Source: Nitratireductor pacificus pht-3B (GTDB lineage Bacteria; Pseudomonadota; Alphaproteobacteria; Rhizobiales; Rhizobiaceae). From it: a stretch of 51,001 nt of DNA. The notes below the pieces were generated by a model that was not told the DNA's origin, searched no databases, and saw only the letters and a list, made by a program, of their open reading frames with translations. The DNA is taken from assembly GCF_000300335.1 (NCBI RefSeq), contig NZ_AMRM01000029.1:1-51001 (forward strand), in the 5' to 3' direction. A program made the translations under genes and the position numbers. Below are positions 43,350 to 51,001 of the stretch, piece by piece (position 1 is the stretch's first letter; each line of letters begins with the position of its first letter).

Positions 43350-44084
43350 TTATGCAAACGAGCGCACAAGGCTCCCGACAAGCAGGTTCCAACCGTCGAT
43401 CAGCACGAAGAACAGGATCTTGAACGGCAGCGAGACGACTGTCGGCGGCAGCATCATCATGCCCATCGACATGGTGATGGTGGCGACGATCAGGTCGATC
43501 ACCAGGAACGGCAGGACGATCAGGAAACCGATCTCGAAGCCGCGGCGGATTTCCGAGATCATGAAGGCGGGGATCAGCACGCGCAGATCGGCCGTCTCGA
43601 TATTGGCGTCGATGTTGCCGCGCTCCGTCGCAAGGTCGGAGAAGAGGGCAAAATCCTTCTCGCGCACATTGTTGGTCATGAAGCTGCGGAAGGGCTGGGA
43701 GATGCGTTCGAGCGCGACTTCCTCGCTGATCTCGTTGTTCATCAGCGGCTTGACGCCGTCCGCCCAGGCCCGGTCGAAGGTCGGCGCCATGACGTAGAAG
43801 GTCATGAACAGCGACAGGCTGATCAGGATCAGGTTGGCCGGCGTCGAGGGCAGGCCGATGCCGGCGCGCAGGATCGAGAACGCGATGATGAAGCGGGTGA
43901 AGCTCGTCACCATGATCAGGATGCCCGGCGCGATCGACAGGATCGTCAGCAGGCCGAACATCTGGATGATGGTGCCGACCGTCGAACCGTCGCCGCCGCC
44001 GGTCAGCGCGCCGAGATCGATGGTCTGTGCCGCCGCCGCCGTGGGAACGACCGCCGCGATGATGGCCAGGAGGATGAGTCTCAT
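43350..44084 (-). CDS. fliP: Flagellar export gate protein FliP
   Basis: The 244-residue product has a signal peptide, then the FliP pattern: LTILSIAPGILIMVTSFTRFIIAFSILRAGIGLPSTPANLILISLSLFMTFYVM and RRGFEIGFLIVLPFLVIDLIVATITMSMGMMMLPP. It overlaps fliL by ATGA and is the last gene of the fliI-fliP run. Confidence 0.97.
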   Translation of the reverse strand: MRLILLAIIAAVVPTAAAAQTIDLGALTGGGDGSTVGTIIQMFGLLTILSIAPGILIMVTSFTRFIIAFSILRAGIGLPSTPANLILISLSLFMTFYVMAPTFDRAWADGVKPLMNNEISEEVALERISQPFRSFMTNNVREKDFALFSDLATERGNIDANIETADLRVLIPAFMISEIRRGFEIGFLIVLPFLVIDLIVATITMSMGMMMLPPTVVSLPFKILFFVLIDGWNLLVGSLVRSFA

Positions 44085-44578
44085 TCGAACAACAGGGCCC
44101 GGAACAGGATCCGGCTGACCGCGCCGTCGCTGCGGATGCGGGCGCGCTCCTCGAGATCGGAACGGAAATGCTGGAAGCCGCTCGCCGTCTCCACCTGGCG
44201 CAGGCGCACCGTGCGGATATAGGCGAACAGGTCCTGGTGAACCGCCTCGGCGACCGCCGGGTCGGGAAGACCGTCGAAGACCAGGGAGAATTCGGCCCGC
44301 ACCCAGACGTCGCTCGGTTCGGCGAGATTGGTCGTGATCGGCTGGATGTCGAGCACGCCCGGCAGGCCGTGCGGCTTGCCGTCTTCCTTCTCGCCGCCGT
44401 GCGCGCCACTCTCCGCGACGGCAGGCTCATCCTTTTCGCCGCCCGTGCGGTTCTGCAGATAGCCGCCCGCGAACCAGCCGGCGCCGGCCGTCAGCGCCGT
44501 CAGGCCGACCAGCAGCAGCAACTGGACCACCATCGAGGGTCCCGTGCGTTCCGAGGTTTGTTTTTCGAGCAGCGCCAC
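44081..44578 (-). CDS. fliL: Flagellar basal body protein FliL
   Basis: The 165-residue product has a single N-terminal membrane helix (about 18-38), an acidic Gly-rich linker and a periplasmic domain (VWVRAEFSLVFDGLPDPAVAEAVHQDLFAYIRTVRLRQVETASGF). FliL sits around the stator and supports torque. It lies 28 bases after flgH. Confidence 0.92.
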   Translation of the reverse strand: MALLEKQTSERTGPSMVVQLLLLVGLTALTAGAGWFAGGYLQNRTGGEKDEPAVAESGAHGGEKEDGKPHGLPGVLDIQPITTNLAEPSDVWVRAEFSLVFDGLPDPAVAEAVHQDLFAYIRTVRLRQVETASGFQHFRSDLEERARIRSDGAVSRILFRALLFE

Positions 44579-44606
44579 GCTTTGTCAGGCTCCAGGGGGA
44601 TTGCGG

Positions 44607-45311
44607 TCAGAACGGCAGGACGGTGTCGAGGAACTGCTGCCCGTAGGGCGGCTGCTGCACCTCCGTCAGGCGGCCGCGGCCGCCATAGGAGATGCGCGCC
44701 TCGGCGATGCGCTCGTAGGACACCATGTTCTGCGGGTCGATGTCGCTCGGCCGCACGATGCCGTCGATGGTCAGGATGCGCAGCTCCGCGTTGACGCGCA
44801 CTTCCTGCGTGCCGCGAATGCGCAGGTTTCCGTTGCTCAGCACCTGGGTCACCACCGCGGCGACCAGCAGGCGGATGTTTTCCGAACGCTCGGTTGCGCC
44901 GCCGCCGGAGGTGGAGGTTCCCGATCCGATCTGGCCTTCGGCGGCCGCCGACGAACCGGCCCCGCCGACCGAGTAGGAGCCGGACAGGCCGAGGCTGCGG
45001 CTGGCATCGCGCGAGCGCTCGGACTCGTTCTTGAAGCGGGCCTTGTCGTTGATGGAAATCTCGACCGTCAGGATGTCGCCGGCATTCAGCGCGCGCGCAT
45101 CGGTGAACAGCCGGCTCTGCCGGTCGTCCCACAGGGAGTAGCGCGTCAGCGCCGGCGCGGGGCGCTTCGGATAATTGTAGGCCGCCATCATCTCGGGATC
45201 GATGCTCGCACCGACCTGCGACATGGCCGGCTCCTTGCCGATCTCGTTCATGGTCTGCGAGCAGCCGGCAACCAGCAGCAGGGGCAGGACAAGGGCGGGC
45301 CGGAACGTCAT
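44607..45311 (-). CDS. flgH: Flagellar L-ring protein FlgH
   Basis: The 234-residue product has a lipoprotein signal with lipobox VAGC and the L-ring pattern: SLWDDRQSRLFTDARALNAGDILTVEISINDKA, GSGTSTSGGGATERSENIRLLVAAVVTQVLSNGNLRIRGTQEV, and VSYERIAEARISYGGRGRLTEVQQPP. It forms the outer-membrane bushing. It overlaps motE by ATGA. Confidence 0.97.
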   Translation of the reverse strand: MTFRPALVLPLLLVAGCSQTMNEIGKEPAMSQVGASIDPEMMAAYNYPKRPAPALTRYSLWDDRQSRLFTDARALNAGDILTVEISINDKARFKNESERSRDASRSLGLSGSYSVGGAGSSAAAEGQIGSGTSTSGGGATERSENIRLLVAAVVTQVLSNGNLRIRGTQEVRVNAELRILTIDGIVRPSDIDPQNMVSYERIAEARISYGGRGRLTEVQQPPYGQQFLDTVLPF

Positions 45312-45820
45312 GTGGGGTCCTCCGGACGCGCCGCGCTGGCGATGATGCTGGTCAGCATGGCGGCCGATTTGCTGTTCATTTCGTTGAGGATGACGCCGGC
45401 CACGCGTGGCTCCAGCTTCATCAGGATGGCAGCCGCCAGCTCGATCGGCACTTCGGCCAGACGCTCGGCGGCGGCGTCGGGGCGCATGGCGCCGTAGATC
45501 GACACGATGCCGCTCTCGGCCTTGGCGAGAAAGACGTTCCGCCGCTCCAGCCAGGCCTCGTAGTCGGCCCGCTTTTGCTCGAGCGCCGCGATGCGTTCGT
45601 CGACCTCGCCCCTCAGCTTCTTCAGTTCCATCGCCTGCAGCGAATAGCGGCGGTCGCGCGCCGCATCGGCGATGTTGGCGCAGAAGCGCTGCACCTCGTC
45701 GGCAGGCATGTCGGCCGGCTCGCCTGCCGCCAGCGCATGCAACGGGGCGGCCTGCGTGAGGATCACGAGAGCCGCGAGCGTGCCGGAGGCGAGTTTTCTG
45801 AGGGTGGTTGCGTGTCGCAT
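45308..45820 (-). CDS. motE: MotE, periplasmic chaperone of MotC
   Basis: The 170-residue product has a signal peptide, a coiled-coil stretch (LKKLRGEVDERIAALEQKRADYEAWLERR) and an MgtE-N-like C-terminal part (GAMRPDAAAERLAEVPIELAAAILMKLEPRVAGVILNEM). This is the MotE build known from Sinorhizobium, where it folds and stabilises MotC. It lies between flgI and flgH, the same place as in that species. Confidence 0.9.
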   Translation of the reverse strand: MRHATTLRKLASGTLAALVILTQAAPLHALAAGEPADMPADEVQRFCANIADAARDRRYSLQAMELKKLRGEVDERIAALEQKRADYEAWLERRNVFLAKAESGIVSIYGAMRPDAAAERLAEVPIELAAAILMKLEPRVAGVILNEMNSKSAAMLTSIIASAARPEDPT

Positions 45821-45828
45821 GGCCTGGC

Positions 45829-46932
45829 CTATTGCAGCACGAGTTCGGCCTGCAGGGCGCCGGCGGACTTGATGCCCTGGAGGATGGCGATGATGCCGTC
45901 GGGCTTCACGCCGAGCCGGTTGAGGCCGGACACGAGGGTTTGCAGATCGGGTCCATCAAGCACCGCCACCTTGGCGTCGGGCTGATCGGCCTCGATCTGG
46001 GTAAAGGGCTCCACGGCGGTCTCGCCGCGCGAGAAGGGTTCCGGCTGGACGACCTGCGGCATCTCGGTGATGCGCACGGTCAGTGCGCCATGGCTGATGG
46101 CGACGCGCGAGATGCGCACGTCGTTGCCGATCACCACCGTGCCGGTGCGCTCGTCGACGACGACGCGGGCGGGTCCGTCGGATTCGACCATCAGGTTCTC
46201 GATCTCGGCGTAGAAGCGGGCGAAGGAGATGCCCTTCGGACGGCGGATGCGGATCGTGCGGGCGTCTTCCTCGGCGGCGAGGCGCTGGCCGAAACGCGAG
46301 CCGGTGTAGTCGTTGATGGCGTCGGCGACGCGCACCGCCGTCGAAAAGTCCGCATTGCGCAGTTGCAGGACGAGCGACGCGGTGTCGGAGAGGGAGGCCT
46401 CGACTTTGCGCTCGATGATGGCGCCGTTCGGTACGCGGCCGGCGGTGGGCACGCCCTGCGTGAGTTGCTCGGCCTGGCCTTGCGCGCTGAACCCCGAAAC
46501 GATGACCGAGCCTTGCGCGACGGCATAGATTTCGCCGTCGGCGGCGCGCAGCGGCGTCATCACCAACGTGCCGCCGGCGAGCGAGGTGGCATCGCCGAGC
46601 GAGGAGACGTTGACGTCGATGCGCGCGCCCGACTGGACGAAGGGCGGCAGGTTGGCGGTGACGATCACCGCAGCCACGTTCTTCGCGCGGGCGCGGCCGC
46701 CTTCGGAGGCGATGCCGAGATTCTCCAGCATGGCGCGCATGGACTGTTCGGTGAAAGGCGCGTTGCGCAGGCTGTCGCCGCTGCCCTGAAGGCCGATGAC
46801 GAGGCCATAGCCGACGAGCTGGTTGTCGCGCGCGGCCTGCAGCGTCGCAACGTCCTTGATGCGTGACGCGGCGCTGGCCGGCGCCGCCAGGGCAATCGCG
46901 AGAAGGGCGGCGGTGAGGAGACGGGCGATCAT
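45829..46932 (-). CDS. flgI: Flagellar P-ring protein FlgI
   Basis: The 367-residue product has a signal peptide ending ASA-ASRIKD and the P-ring pattern: LVGYGLVIGLQGSGDSLRNAPFTEQSMRAMLENLGI, KNVAAVIVTANLPPFVQSGARIDVNVSSLGDATSLAGGTLVMTPL. It surrounds the rod in the peptidoglycan layer. It overlaps flgA by ATGA. Confidence 0.97.
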   Translation of the reverse strand: MIARLLTAALLAIALAAPASAASRIKDVATLQAARDNQLVGYGLVIGLQGSGDSLRNAPFTEQSMRAMLENLGIASEGGRARAKNVAAVIVTANLPPFVQSGARIDVNVSSLGDATSLAGGTLVMTPLRAADGEIYAVAQGSVIVSGFSAQGQAEQLTQGVPTAGRVPNGAIIERKVEASLSDTASLVLQLRNADFSTAVRVADAINDYTGSRFGQRLAAEEDARTIRIRRPKGISFARFYAEIENLMVESDGPARVVVDERTGTVVIGNDVRISRVAISHGALTVRITEMPQVVQPEPFSRGETAVEPFTQIEADQPDAKVAVLDGPDLQTLVSGLNRLGVKPDGIIAILQGIKSAGALQAELVLQ

Positions 46933-47396
46933 ATCGTGCCGACCTTCACCGTGCCGTCGGCCATCACCATTCCCGTGAAGGTACGGCCGCTGTCGGCGTT
47001 CCTCAACCGGATCATGTCGCCGGCCGCACCGGCCTGGAGCGGCACGGCACGGATCGAGATGGTCAGTGCGCCTTCGGTGAACAGGACGGTCACCGGACTG
47101 CCGTTCTCCACCAGATAGGGTTCGCGCACATAGCTCACCGGAATGAGCCTTCCGGGAAGAAGCGTGCGGCGCGCCACCTTGCCGTCGATGTCCTCCAGCA
47201 TGCGCGCGATCGCCGTGTTGCCGCGCGGCGGGCGGCGCAGGACGATTTCATCCAGCGCGTCCATGGTGATGGTCTCGCCGGGATAGATGACGCGGGTGGA
47301 CACAACCGCCTGTTCCTGCGCCGGGGCGGGAGCCGCCATGGCGATCATGGCCAGGAGCGCCATGGCGAGCGCTGAAAATGAGCTGTGCCGGTTCAC
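46929..47396 (-). CDS. flgA: P-ring assembly chaperone FlgA
   Basis: The 155-residue product has a signal peptide (ending APAPAQ) and a SAF-type domain with the FlgA end (RNADSGRTFTGMVMADGTVKVG). It helps P-ring assembly in the periplasm. It is shorter than enteric FlgA (about 219), as in other rhizobia. It starts 6 bases after flgG. Confidence 0.94.
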   Translation of the reverse strand: MNRHSSFSALAMALLAMIAMAAPAPAQEQAVVSTRVIYPGETITMDALDEIVLRRPPRGNTAIARMLEDIDGKVARRTLLPGRLIPVSYVREPYLVENGSPVTVLFTEGALTISIRAVPLQAGAAGDMIRLRNADSGRTFTGMVMADGTVKVGTI

Positions 47397-47402
47397 GTTA
47401 TC

Positions 47403-48191
47403 CTACCGTATCGACTGGGTGACGGTTGCCGCCATCTCATCGGCGGCGCGGATCACCTTGGAGTTCATTTCATAGGCGCGCTGTGCCGAGATCAGCTCGG
47501 TGATCTCCTTCACCGGATCGACGTTCGAGCCTTCCAGATAGCTCTGGCGGATCGTCGCGAAGCCCGGATCGCCCGGCACGCCCGGCGTCGCCGCGCCGGA
47601 GGCGGGCGTCTCGCGGAAGAGATTGTCGCCGATCGGCGCCAGGCCGGCCTCGTTGGCGAAGTTCGACAGCGTGAGCTGGCCGAGATTCTCCATCTCGAGC
47701 TGCCCGTCGATGCGGGCGAACACCTGGCCGGTGTTGTTGATCACCACGTCGATCGCGCCTTCCGGCACGGTGATGCCGGGCGCGACCGTATAGCCCTCGG
47801 TCGTCACCAGCTGGCCCGTTGCATTGGTGTTGAAGGCGCCGGCGCGGGTGTAGAGCGGCTGCCCGTCGGCGCCTTCGATCTCGAACCAGCCGCGCCCGAT
47901 CAGGGCCACGTCCAGCTTGTTGCCGGTGTGGTTCAGCGGGCCCTGGATGTGCAGGTTGCGCACGGCGGCGGCCTGCACGCCGAGGCCGACATTGGCGCCT
48001 TCGGGAATGACCGCCTGGTTGGCGCGGCTCGGCACGCCCTGCAGGCGCTCCGTCTGGTAGAGCAGGTCGGAGAACTCCGCCCGTGCCCGCTTGAAGCCGG
48101 TGGTGTTGATGTTGGCGATGTTGTTGGCGATGACTTCCAGGTTGAGTTGCTGGGCGCTCATGCCGGTGGCCGCGATGGAAAGGGCTTTCAT
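47403..48191 (-). CDS. flgG: Distal rod protein FlgG
   Basis: The 262-residue product has the rod start [40 protein letters not shown], the [12 protein letters not shown] block and the C-terminal [34 protein letters not shown]. The length is the family norm. It lies 12 bases after fliE. Confidence 0.97.
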   Translation of the reverse strand: MKALSIAATGMSAQQLNLEVIANNIANINTTGFKRARAEFSDLLYQTERLQGVPSRANQAVIPEGANVGLGVQAAAVRNLHIQGPLNHTGNKLDVALIGRGWFEIEGADGQPLYTRAGAFNTNATGQLVTTEGYTVAPGITVPEGAIDVVINNTGQVFARIDGQLEMENLGQLTLSNFANEAGLAPIGDNLFRETPASGAATPGVPGDPGFATIRQSYLEGSNVDPVKEITELISAQRAYEMNSKVIRAADEMAATVTQSIR

Positions 48192-48203
48192 GGATCAGGC
48201 TCC

Positions 48204-48512
48204 TCAGATGGCCATGCGGCTGATGTCGAGATAGGCGGTGACCAGCTTGTCGCGGACGGCGATGGCCGCCTGCAGCGCCTGTTCGGCGCTCATCACGGCA
48301 TCGACGACGTCGCGTGCATCGGCTTCGCCTTGCAGCGCCTTCAGCGATACCGTTTCTGCATGGCCGAGCTTCGCCACCGTGTTGGCCGCGGCCTCGCCGA
48401 GCATGGCGCTGAAGGCCTCGCCGGTTTCCGAAGTGGCGGCCTGCCGCGCCGGCTGAAGCGCGCTGGCATCGGAAGGCGAGAGGGGGGCTATCGTGCCGAC
48501 GGGGGGGATCAT
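48204..48512 (-). CDS. fliE: Hook-basal body protein FliE
   Basis: The 102-residue product has the FliE C-terminal helices: [47 protein letters not shown]. It links the MS-ring to the rod. It overlaps the flgC stop by ATGA. Confidence 0.95.
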   Translation of the reverse strand: MIPPVGTIAPLSPSDASALQPARQAATSETGEAFSAMLGEAAANTVAKLGHAETVSLKALQGEADARDVVDAVMSAEQALQAAIAVRDKLVTAYLDISRMAI

Positions 48513-48928
48513 GACTGGCTCCGCATCAAATCTATGGTCATTGAAATCAGTTCGCGCGCCTGCTTGATGACCTGGAGATTGGCCGCATAGCCGCGATTGG
48601 CCTCGCGCATGTCAGCCATTTCGACAAGCATGTTCACATTCGGCAGCTTCACGTAGCCGCGCTCGTCGGCGGCCTCGTGGCCCGGGTCGTATTCGAGCGT
48701 GAAGTCGGACGGGTCGGTGGCCACCGCACCGATCTCGACCATGCTGCCGCCGATATCGCGGTCAAGTTCGGCCACGAAGCTGATGGTCTTGCGGCGATAG
48801 GGATCGCCGCCGGGCACGTCGCTGGTCGACTTGGCGTTCGCCAGGTTTTCCGAAACGACCTGCAGGCGCTCGGATTGTGCCTGCAGACCGGACGCGGCAA
48901 CCTTCAGTGCGGCGGAAAGCGGATCCAC
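48509..48928 (-). CDS. flgC: Proximal rod protein FlgC
   Basis: The 139-residue product has the rod-family start ([28 protein letters not shown]) and the C-terminal [37 protein letters not shown]. The length is normal. It follows flgB with 3 bases between. Confidence 0.96.
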   Translation of the reverse strand: MDPLSAALKVAASGLQAQSERLQVVSENLANAKSTSDVPGGDPYRRKTISFVAELDRDIGGSMVEIGAVATDPSDFTLEYDPGHEAADERGYVKLPNVNMLVEMADMREANRGYAANLQVIKQARELISMTIDLMRSQS

Positions 48929-48931
48929 GAA

Positions 48932-49309
48932 CTACCCCCTCGACGTGTTCATCAGCATGCGGTGAAAGGCCTTGACGATGGCGGTGTTCAGTTCGAACGA
49001 ACGGCGCACCTCGCCGGCGTTGACCAGCTCCTTCTCGATGCTGACGGTGTTCTGCGAGGGCAGGATGGCCGGGTCCGGCGTGCTGTCGACGGCGAAGGAG
49101 GCGTTGGTCGCGCCGGTCTTCAGATGGTTGGCGCTGGTCCCCTGCATGGCGACGCGCGTGCCGTTCAGCACGTTCTCGAAGGATTCGACCTCCAGCGCCC
49201 TGTAGCCCGGCGTGTTGACGTTGGCGATGTTGCTCGCCACCGTCGTCTGCCGGACGGAAAGCCATCTGGCCTGCTGGGTGGCGAGATCGAACAGATTGAC
49301 GGGCTGCAT
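48932..49309 (-). CDS. flgB: Proximal rod protein FlgB
   Basis: The 125-residue product has the rod-family start (LATQQARWLSVRQTTVASNIANVNTPGYRALEVESFE) and the C-terminal VSIEKELVNAGEVRRSFELNTAIVKAFHRML. It has a small gap (36 bases) from the upstream gene of unknown function. Confidence 0.95.
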   Translation of the reverse strand: MQPVNLFDLATQQARWLSVRQTTVASNIANVNTPGYRALEVESFENVLNGTRVAMQGTSANHLKTGATNASFAVDSTPDPAILPSQNTVSIEKELVNAGEVRRSFELNTAIVKAFHRMLMNTSRG

Positions 49310-49345
49310 CGCTGGGTCTCTCGGTCTATGCGGACATGGTCGGCG

Positions 49346-50014
49346 CTACCTTAGGAGGCCAGTCTTGCGTGGGCCTTGCGTGTCGGCAGGTTCGTCGCCG
49401 GTGGCGGCGATCACCGCGTCGCGCGTGGTGACGATCTCCCACTGTCCCTTGTTGTTCTGGATCCGCGAGACGCGGCTTCCATCGGGCAGGGACGAGCCGC
49501 GCTGGACGATCCAGTAGCCGTCCTTGTCCTCGATCATCGCCCGGCCGTTGGCGGCGTAGACCAGCCGGAACCCGTGCGCGTCGCCGGGGAAGGGCTGTTC
49601 CGGCACCGGCTCCAGCGGCTCGGCGCTGACGGTTCCGGTGGCGCTGTAGTCGAGCTGCGGCAGGTCGATCATGCTCTGCGGAATGCGCATGCCGACCAGT
49701 TCCGGCAGGAAGGCGGGCGGCGGTCCCTCGTCCGGCGGGCGGCCCTCGAAGGCGAGGGGGCGGATGCCGAACTCGTCCTGGTTCAGGAAGATGTACCAGG
49801 GAAACAGGGCGCAGACGGTCGCGAGCCCGATGCCGCCGAGCATGATCGCCCAGTCCGAGCCTCCGCCACTCGGCTTCGCGATCGGCTTCTTCTCGATGCG
49901 CCGGGTGAGGAACTTTCTCCTGTGCGGACGCACATCCGCGCCGGGCAGGGGCGCGTCGGTCGTTTCCGTGAAGCTGCCGTCGGGCAGCGCGAGACTTGCG
50001 AGCTTATCCGGCAT
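49346..50014 (-). CDS. Flagellar-cluster bitopic membrane protein, function unknown
   Basis: The 222-residue product has a basic cytoplasmic N-terminus (RPHRRKFLTRRIEKK), one membrane helix (about 54-77), a proline-rich linker and a compact C-terminal part (GFRLVYAANGRAMIEDKDGYWIVQRGSSLPDGSRVSRI) with beta-strand alternation. This end resembles the inner-membrane bridge domains of secretion systems (PilP-like SH3 fold) by eye only. It overlaps the fliI stop by 11 bases and precedes flgB, so a flagellar role is likely. No named gene is recognised. Confidence 0.75.
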   Translation of the reverse strand: MPDKLASLALPDGSFTETTDAPLPGADVRPHRRKFLTRRIEKKPIAKPSGGGSDWAIMLGGIGLATVCALFPWYIFLNQDEFGIRPLAFEGRPPDEGPPPAFLPELVGMRIPQSMIDLPQLDYSATGTVSAEPLEPVPEQPFPGDAHGFRLVYAANGRAMIEDKDGYWIVQRGSSLPDGSRVSRIQNNKGQWEIVTTRDAVIAATGDEPADTQGPRKTGLLR

Positions 50015-51001
50015 GGACGGGTTCTCCGGCTCTCAGCTTGACCGCCAGATCGGCGAAGGGGTCGGCCGACGCCGGGTCGCTCGGCGATTGCGTCAGCGCG
50101 TCGTAGATGATCGGCACCTGGCGCACCGCCTGGTCGAGCTCCGGATCGAGGCCGGCCTGATAGGCGCCGAGCAGGCGGATGTCGCGCGTGTCCTCGAAGC
50201 GCGCCAGCATGGTGCGCAGCCTAAGCACGAGGCGCTTCTGGTCGGCCGACCAGGCGCGGTCGGCCAGGCGCGAGATCGAGGCGAGGGGATTGACCGGCGG
50301 ATAGCGGCCCTGCTCGGCGATGGACCGGTCGAGCACCACATGGCCGTCGAGAATGCCGCGCACGGCATCGGCGACCGGATCGTTGTGGTCGTCGCCGTCG
50401 ACGAGGACCGACAGGATGGCGGTGATCGAGCCGCGCCCCGTCTCGCCGGGGCCGGCGCGTTCGAGCAGGCGGGGCAGTTCGGTGAAAACCGATGCCGGGT
50501 AGCCGCGCGCCACGGGCGGCTCGCCGGCGCCGATGGCCACCTCGCGCAGCGCGTGGGCGAACCGGGTGATGGAATCGAGGATCAGCAGGACCTTGTCGCC
50601 GCGGTCGCGGAAATACTCCGCGACGCGCATCGCCGTGTCCGGCGCGCGGCGGCGCATCATCGCGCTCTCGTCGCTGGTCGCCACCACCGCGACCGATTTC
50701 TTCATGCCCTCGGGGCCGATCGTGTCTTCCAGGAACTCGCGGACCTCGCGGCCGCGCTCGCCGATCAGCGCGATCACGACCGTATCGAAGGCGTCGGCGT
50801 TGGCGAGCATCGACAGGAGCGTCGACTTGCCGACGCCCGAGCCGGCGAAAACGCCGAGCCGCTGCCCGTGGCAGAGCGGCGTGAAGATGTCGATGACGCG
50901 AACGCCCGTCGAGAAGGGTTCGTTGACGCGCTGCCGCTGCATGGCCGGCGGCGTCTCCGGCGGCGCGTCCGAGGCGGCGGGGCCGCAGGCCGGGGGCGGC
51001 C
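50004..51001 (-). CDS. fliI: Flagellar export ATPase FliI, partial at the window edge
   Basis: The visible part (331 residues from the edge) lacks the N-terminal beta-barrel domain, which lies beyond the window. It has PPAM...RVNEPFSTGVRVIDIFTPLCHGQRLGVFAGSGVGKST with Walker A, ALIGERGREVREFLED, the Walker B strand KVLLILDSITRFAHALREVAI, and the C-terminal PASVFTELPRLLERAGPGETGRGSITAILSVLVDGDDHNDPVAD. It powers or regulates substrate entry to the export gate together with FliH. A separate frame start at 50942 is internal, since the frame is open to the edge. Confidence 0.96.
   Translation of the reverse strand, partial: PPPACGPAASDAPPETPPAMQRQRVNEPFSTGVRVIDIFTPLCHGQRLGVFAGSGVGKSTLLSMLANADAFDTVVIALIGERGREVREFLEDTIGPEGMKKSVAVVATSDESAMMRRRAPDTAMRVAEYFRDRGDKVLLILDSITRFAHALREVAIGAGEPPVARGYPASVFTELPRLLERAGPGETGRGSITAILSVLVDGDDHNDPVADAVRGILDGHVVLDRSIAEQGRYPPVNPLASISRLADRAWSADQKRLVLRLRTMLARFEDTRDIRLLGAYQAGLDPELDQAVRQVPIIYDALTQSPSDPASADPFADLAVKLRAGEPVHAG

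Noticed and set aside
43300-43351. Inverted repeat ATAACCGG/CCGGTTAT after fliP as a terminator
   Set aside because: The arms are about 36 bases apart, too far for a standard terminator hairpin, and the left arm overlaps the fliP stop.

Overview
This is a GC-rich alphaproteobacterial chromosome segment, most likely from the order Hyphomicrobiales (Rhizobiales). Three things point there. The flagellar cluster carries lineage-specific genes (motC, motE, flaF, flbT, a Rem/FtcR-type regulator and the rhizobial fliK/motD). There is an Omp10-type lipoprotein like that of Brucella. Polyamine genes of the homospermidine type are also present. The order flagellin - fliF - fliH-like - motB - motC - fliK - transglycosylase - rem/ftcR - flgE recalls Brucella and its relatives more than Sinorhizobium. 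No tRNA, rRNA, CRISPR array, transposase or prophage was seen.

Left part (1-23.3 kb) is housekeeping and accessory. It begins with a DUF882/M15-like peptidase (partial) and an NtrC-family response regulator. Then come oligoendopeptidase F, pabB, a YciI-like protein, homospermidine synthase, an Omp10 lipoprotein and a membrane zinc peptidase. A phenylacetate-CoA-ligase-like enzyme sits beside a complete TRAP transporter (dctP, dctQ, long dctM). After a small-RNA candidate there is a GNAT acetyltransferase, a small membrane protein, a NicO-type metal exporter with a DUF1007 partner, and an amidase-LysR pair. An ornithine/lysine decarboxylase with a long structured leader is followed by another GNAT enzyme, then an SCP2-domain protein and a MarR regulator. 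The decarboxylase (putrescine or cadaverine supply) and homospermidine synthase (putrescine use) together form a polyamine pathway.

Right part (23.3-51 kb) is one flagellar cluster, all on the minus strand. Read in transcription order from the right edge: fliI (partial), a bitopic protein of unknown function, flgB, flgC, fliE, flgG, flgA, flgI, motE, flgH, fliL, fliP; two tandem flagellins, each with its own terminator; fliF, fliH-like, motB, motC, fliK, a transglycosylase; rem; then flgE, flgK, flgL, flaF, flbT, flgD, fliQ, flhA, fliR, a FliJ-like coiled coil, flgJ (rod-binding domain only), a FlgN-like protein and a membrane protein of unknown function. Many junctions are ATGA overlaps, which suggests translational coupling. 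motA, fliG, fliM, fliN, flhB and flgF are not in the window.

The most interesting non-coding signals are these. (1) A candidate small RNA at about 13849-13921 displays an anti-Shine-Dalgarno CCUCCUCCC loop and lies behind a perfect TTAA-N7-TTAA CtrA-type box. (2) A box of the same geometry precedes the second flagellin, and a degenerate one precedes the DUF882 gene. (3) A three-hairpin intergenic repeat occurs in three copies, each at the 3' end of a gene and in that gene's orientation. (4) A structured leader precedes the decarboxylase gene, where the alphaproteobacterial speF RNA motif would be expected. (5) A perfect 32-bp palindrome lies between dctP and dctQ. All were read by eye and need computational confirmation.
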